This document shows, one piece after another, positions 5,832 through 7,583 of a stretch of 7,583 bases of DNA. The stretch is from Betaproteobacteria bacterium (GTDB lineage Bacteria > Pseudomonadota > Gammaproteobacteria > Burkholderiales > Eutrophovitaceae). Under the pieces are notes generated by a model. That model was not told the origin of the DNA and made no database searches. It saw only the letters and a list, made by a program, of their open reading frames with translations. Positions within the stretch are counted from its first letter, which is position 1; each line of letters opens with the position of its first letter. The DNA lies in NCBI GenBank assembly GCA_009886305.1, contig QXZO01000007.1:1-7583 (forward strand), in the 5' to 3' direction. The position numbers were made by a program, and so were the translations under genes.

Positions 5832-7193
5832 AGGGAAAGACAGGTGTGGCGCAACTTTGGCAATAGCGCTTTGGAATTCACTCATAATTCTTTTCAGCGC
5901 TGAATTTGTATCCGCCTCAAATCGAAGGACGATGGTTGGTGTTGTATTTGATGCTCTTGCTAACCCAAATCCATCTTGATATTCAACTCGGATTCCATCC
6001 ATTGTGATTCGTTCTTTAGCGGTAGCGTAACAATCCGAATCCTTAAGTTGTTCCGTTAATTCAAAGTTCTCTCCTTGTGCGCATTCGATTTGTAACTCTG
6101 GCGTTGAAATAGATTTGGGTAGTTCTTTAAACGTTTGCTCTATTGAAGGCTGTTTACTTAAATACTCCAAGAGCCGAGCACCGGCGTAGATGCCATCGTC
6201 GAATCCAAACCACCGCTCCTTAAAAAAGAAGTGACCGCTCATCTCACCTCCTAGAAGGATTTGAGAGAGTTTCATTTCGGCTTTAATGAGGGAGTGGCCA
6301 GTTTTCCACATCTTAGGTCGACCACCACGTTCAATTATCCATTTGCCCAGATCTCTAGAACACTTAACGTCATAAATAATTTCTGCGTTTTGGTGTCGCG
6401 TGAGTAAATCATCAGCAAACATCATCATTAAACGATCTGGATAAATGATTTCCCCATTTTTGGTTACGACACCTAGCCGGTCAGCATCTCCATCAAATGC
6501 CAAACCTAGTTCAGATTCTCCTTCAGCGACGTCTTTAATAATATCCTTTAGGTTTGATGGTTTAGAGGGGTCGGGATGATGGTTTGGGAAATTTCCGTCT
6601 ACCTCGCAGAAAAGTTCGCTGACATCACATCCTATAGATTTAAAAATTTCACTTGCGTATAGACCTGCAACCCCGTTACCGCAATCAATTGATACTTTCA
6701 TGGGGCGAGCTAGCTGAATATCATTCTTGATGCAATTTTTGTATTGCTCATCGATCTCTATTTCTGTGACTTTGCCCTGACCAGTATTAAACGCTCCATT
6801 TTTTATGAGCTTAAGAAGGTCTTGAATTTGAGAGCCATAAATCGCGTGTCCACCCAAGACCATTTTAAGTCCATTGTATTCTGGTGGATTATGACTACCC
6901 GTAACCATTACACCGTTTCCTGTTTGCAGCTCATGGGTAGAAAAATATAATGCGGGTGAAGTCACTAGTCCGATATCAATCACATCAGTGCCCGTAGATA
7001 CTATCCCTTCAACAAGGGCGGTAACGATGGATGGGCCACTCAACCTTCCGTCTCGTCCAATGCATATTGGTTTACCATTTTCAACATGACTGCCGATTGC
7101 TTTGCCAATTAACTTAACACCTTCAATAGTTAGAGAAGTCCCGACGATGCCGCGTATGTCATAAGCCTTAAAAATAGATGGGTCTATCGTCAT
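5823..7193 (-). CDS. Phosphomannomutase/phosphoglucomutase
   Basis: This alpha-D-phosphohexomutase interconverts hexose 6-phosphates and 1-phosphates (mannose or glucose), supplying precursors for nucleotide sugars used in lipopolysaccharide, exopolysaccharide or storage sugars. It has 456 residues, close to the 463 of Pseudomonas AlgC, and all four domains are present: N-terminal FKAYDIRG (8-15) and GRDGR (46-50); the phosphoserine loop TGSHNPPEYNGLK (98-110) with S100; the metal loop DGDADR (234-239); the sugar loop GEMSGH (317-322); and the C-terminal phosphate-binding RASNTTP (413-419). The dual-specificity AlgC/PMM-PGM type fits best, but sequence alone does not settle the preferred sugar, so I assign no symbol (manB, algC and cpsG are all used). 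Its start codon overlaps the upstream hydrolase stop as ATGA, and AAGG (7201-7204) is 7 bases upstream. The stop codon lies in the terminator shared with alaS. Confidence 0.95.
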   Translation of the reverse strand: MTIDPSIFKAYDIRGIVGTSLTIEGVKLIGKAIGSHVENGKPICIGRDGRLSGPSIVTALVEGIVSTGTDVIDIGLVTSPALYFSTHELQTGNGVMVTGSHNPPEYNGLKMVLGGHAIYGSQIQDLLKLIKNGAFNTGQGKVTEIEIDEQYKNCIKNDIQLARPMKVSIDCGNGVAGLYASEIFKSIGCDVSELFCEVDGNFPNHHPDPSKPSNLKDIIKDVAEGESELGLAFDGDADRLGVVTKNGEIIYPDRLMMMFADDLLTRHQNAEIIYDVKCSRDLGKWIIERGGRPKMWKTGHSLIKAEMKLSQILLGGEMSGHFFFKERWFGFDDGIYAGARLLEYLSKQPSIEQTFKELPKSISTPELQIECAQGENFELTEQLKDSDCYATAKERITMDGIRVEYQDGFGLARASNTTPTIVLRFEADTNSALKRIMSEFQSAIAKVAPHLSFPKN

Positions 7194-7204
7194 AAGAATT
7201 CCTT
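7190..7204 (-). promoter_or_regulatory. ATGA coupling junction and ribosome site of the phosphomannomutase gene
   Basis: Reading the minus strand, AAGG (7204-7201) is followed 7 bases later by ATGA, in which the ATG (7193-7191) starts the phosphomannomutase and the TGA (7192-7190) ends the hydrolase. Such a four-base overlap usually means termination-reinitiation coupling. Confidence 0.75.
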
Positions 7205-7583
7205 AAAGTATTTAATAATTTGATTTGGTAGCCAACGGATGTGGCCCGGGAACGAGCCATTGGTGTACCCAACATGACCGCCATGCGGTGTTAAATTCAA
7301 CATAATATTGTCATTATTTTGGGTGAGTGTCCTGAGTTCAGTTCCTGGTAGAAATGGATCGTTCTCAGCATGAATAATCATTGCAGGTTTTTTGATGGAC
7401 GATAGGAAAGGTTTGCTGCTAGCGCGTGACCAGTAGTCGTTTACATCAGTGTATCCATGCAATGGAGCGGTAAAACGATCATCAAATTGTTTTAGTGTTT
7501 TGCAGTTTTTGATTGATTGAATAGTCATGTCTAGTTGATGGTCTTCGATTTTACGTACTGCTTTCATTTTTAGTGTTCGTAAG
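7190..7583 (-). CDS. YheT-type alpha/beta hydrolase, C-terminal part (5' end outside window)
   Basis: About 130 residues are visible. They match the C-terminal part of the YheT/ABHD alpha/beta hydrolase family, which has about 320 residues. The match rests on the order: FDDRFTAPLHGYTDVNDYW, then KPAMIIHAENDPFLP, then HGGHVGY. The catalytic Asp is in AENDPF (codon at 7358-7360) and the catalytic His in HGGHVG (codon at 7274-7276); the nucleophile Ser would be outside the window. The frame stays open to the window edge, so the ATG at 7565-7567 is probably an internal Met rather than the start. E. coli YheT is a cytoplasmic esterase of unclear substrate. The TGA stop overlaps the ATG of the phosphomannomutase gene, so the two are probably one transcription unit. 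Family confidence is high; biological role is unknown. Confidence 0.88.
   Translation of the reverse strand, partial: LRTLKMKAVRKIEDHQLDMTIQSIKNCKTLKQFDDRFTAPLHGYTDVNDYWSRASSKPFLSSIKKPAMIIHAENDPFLPGTELRTLTQNNDNIMLNLTPHGGHVGYTNGSFPGHIRWLPNQIIKYFKEFL

Noticed and set aside
7565..7567. ATG as the true start of the minus-strand hydrolase
   Set aside because: The frame remains open to the window edge, and the visible part lacks the N-terminal two thirds of the fold, including the nucleophile Ser.
1..7583. A previously undescribed defence, mobile or biosynthetic system
   Set aside because: Every long frame is a well-known housekeeping family in a conserved order, and no orphan gene, repeat array, integrase or unexplained gap over 110 bases remains.

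Overview
The window holds eight protein-coding genes, six complete and two cut by the window edges. It carries no RNA genes, CRISPR arrays, insertion sequences or phage genes that I can recognise. It reads as a conserved bacterial housekeeping region. The gene order thiL-pgpA-pncC-recA-recX-alaS, the RecA sequence and the PgpA sequence point to a proteobacterium, most likely in the Betaproteobacteria or a close gammaproteobacterial relative. The base composition looks slightly AT-rich by eye (not computed), and the intergenic spaces are very short, which suggests a compact genome. The lineage is an inference from protein similarity recalled from memory, not from a search.

Left block, plus strand (1-1517): the C-terminal half of thiamine-monophosphate kinase (thiL), then phosphatidylglycerophosphatase A (pgpA), then a stand-alone CinA C-terminal-domain NMN deamidase (pncC). 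The two junctions overlap by 17 bases each if pgpA starts at the TTG at 485, so the three genes are probably translated from one message. They serve unrelated pathways: thiamine diphosphate synthesis, phosphatidylglycerol synthesis and NAD salvage.

Centre block, plus strand (1518-5802): a 110-base spacer with a likely promoter leads into recA, recX and alaS. RecA is the recombinase and SOS co-protease, RecX is its direct modulator, and AlaRS charges tRNA-Ala. The recA-recX gap is 17 bases and the recX-alaS gap is 33 bases, with no terminator visible, so co-transcription is likely. The block ends at a hairpin with flanking A and T tracts that can serve as a terminator for both converging transcripts.

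Right block, minus strand (5823-7583): the C-terminal part of a YheT-type alpha/beta hydrolase overlaps the start of a complete phosphomannomutase/phosphoglucomutase by ATGA (4 bases), so the two are translationally coupled. Their promoter lies beyond the right edge.

I found no novel multi-gene system here. The points worth a second look are regulatory details: the recA leader (no consensus LexA operator, an inverted repeat shared with the end of pncC, and a palindrome at the ribosome binding site), a T8 run between the Shine-Dalgarno sequence and TTG start of recX, the repeated 17-base overlaps, and the shared terminator that contains a stop codon.
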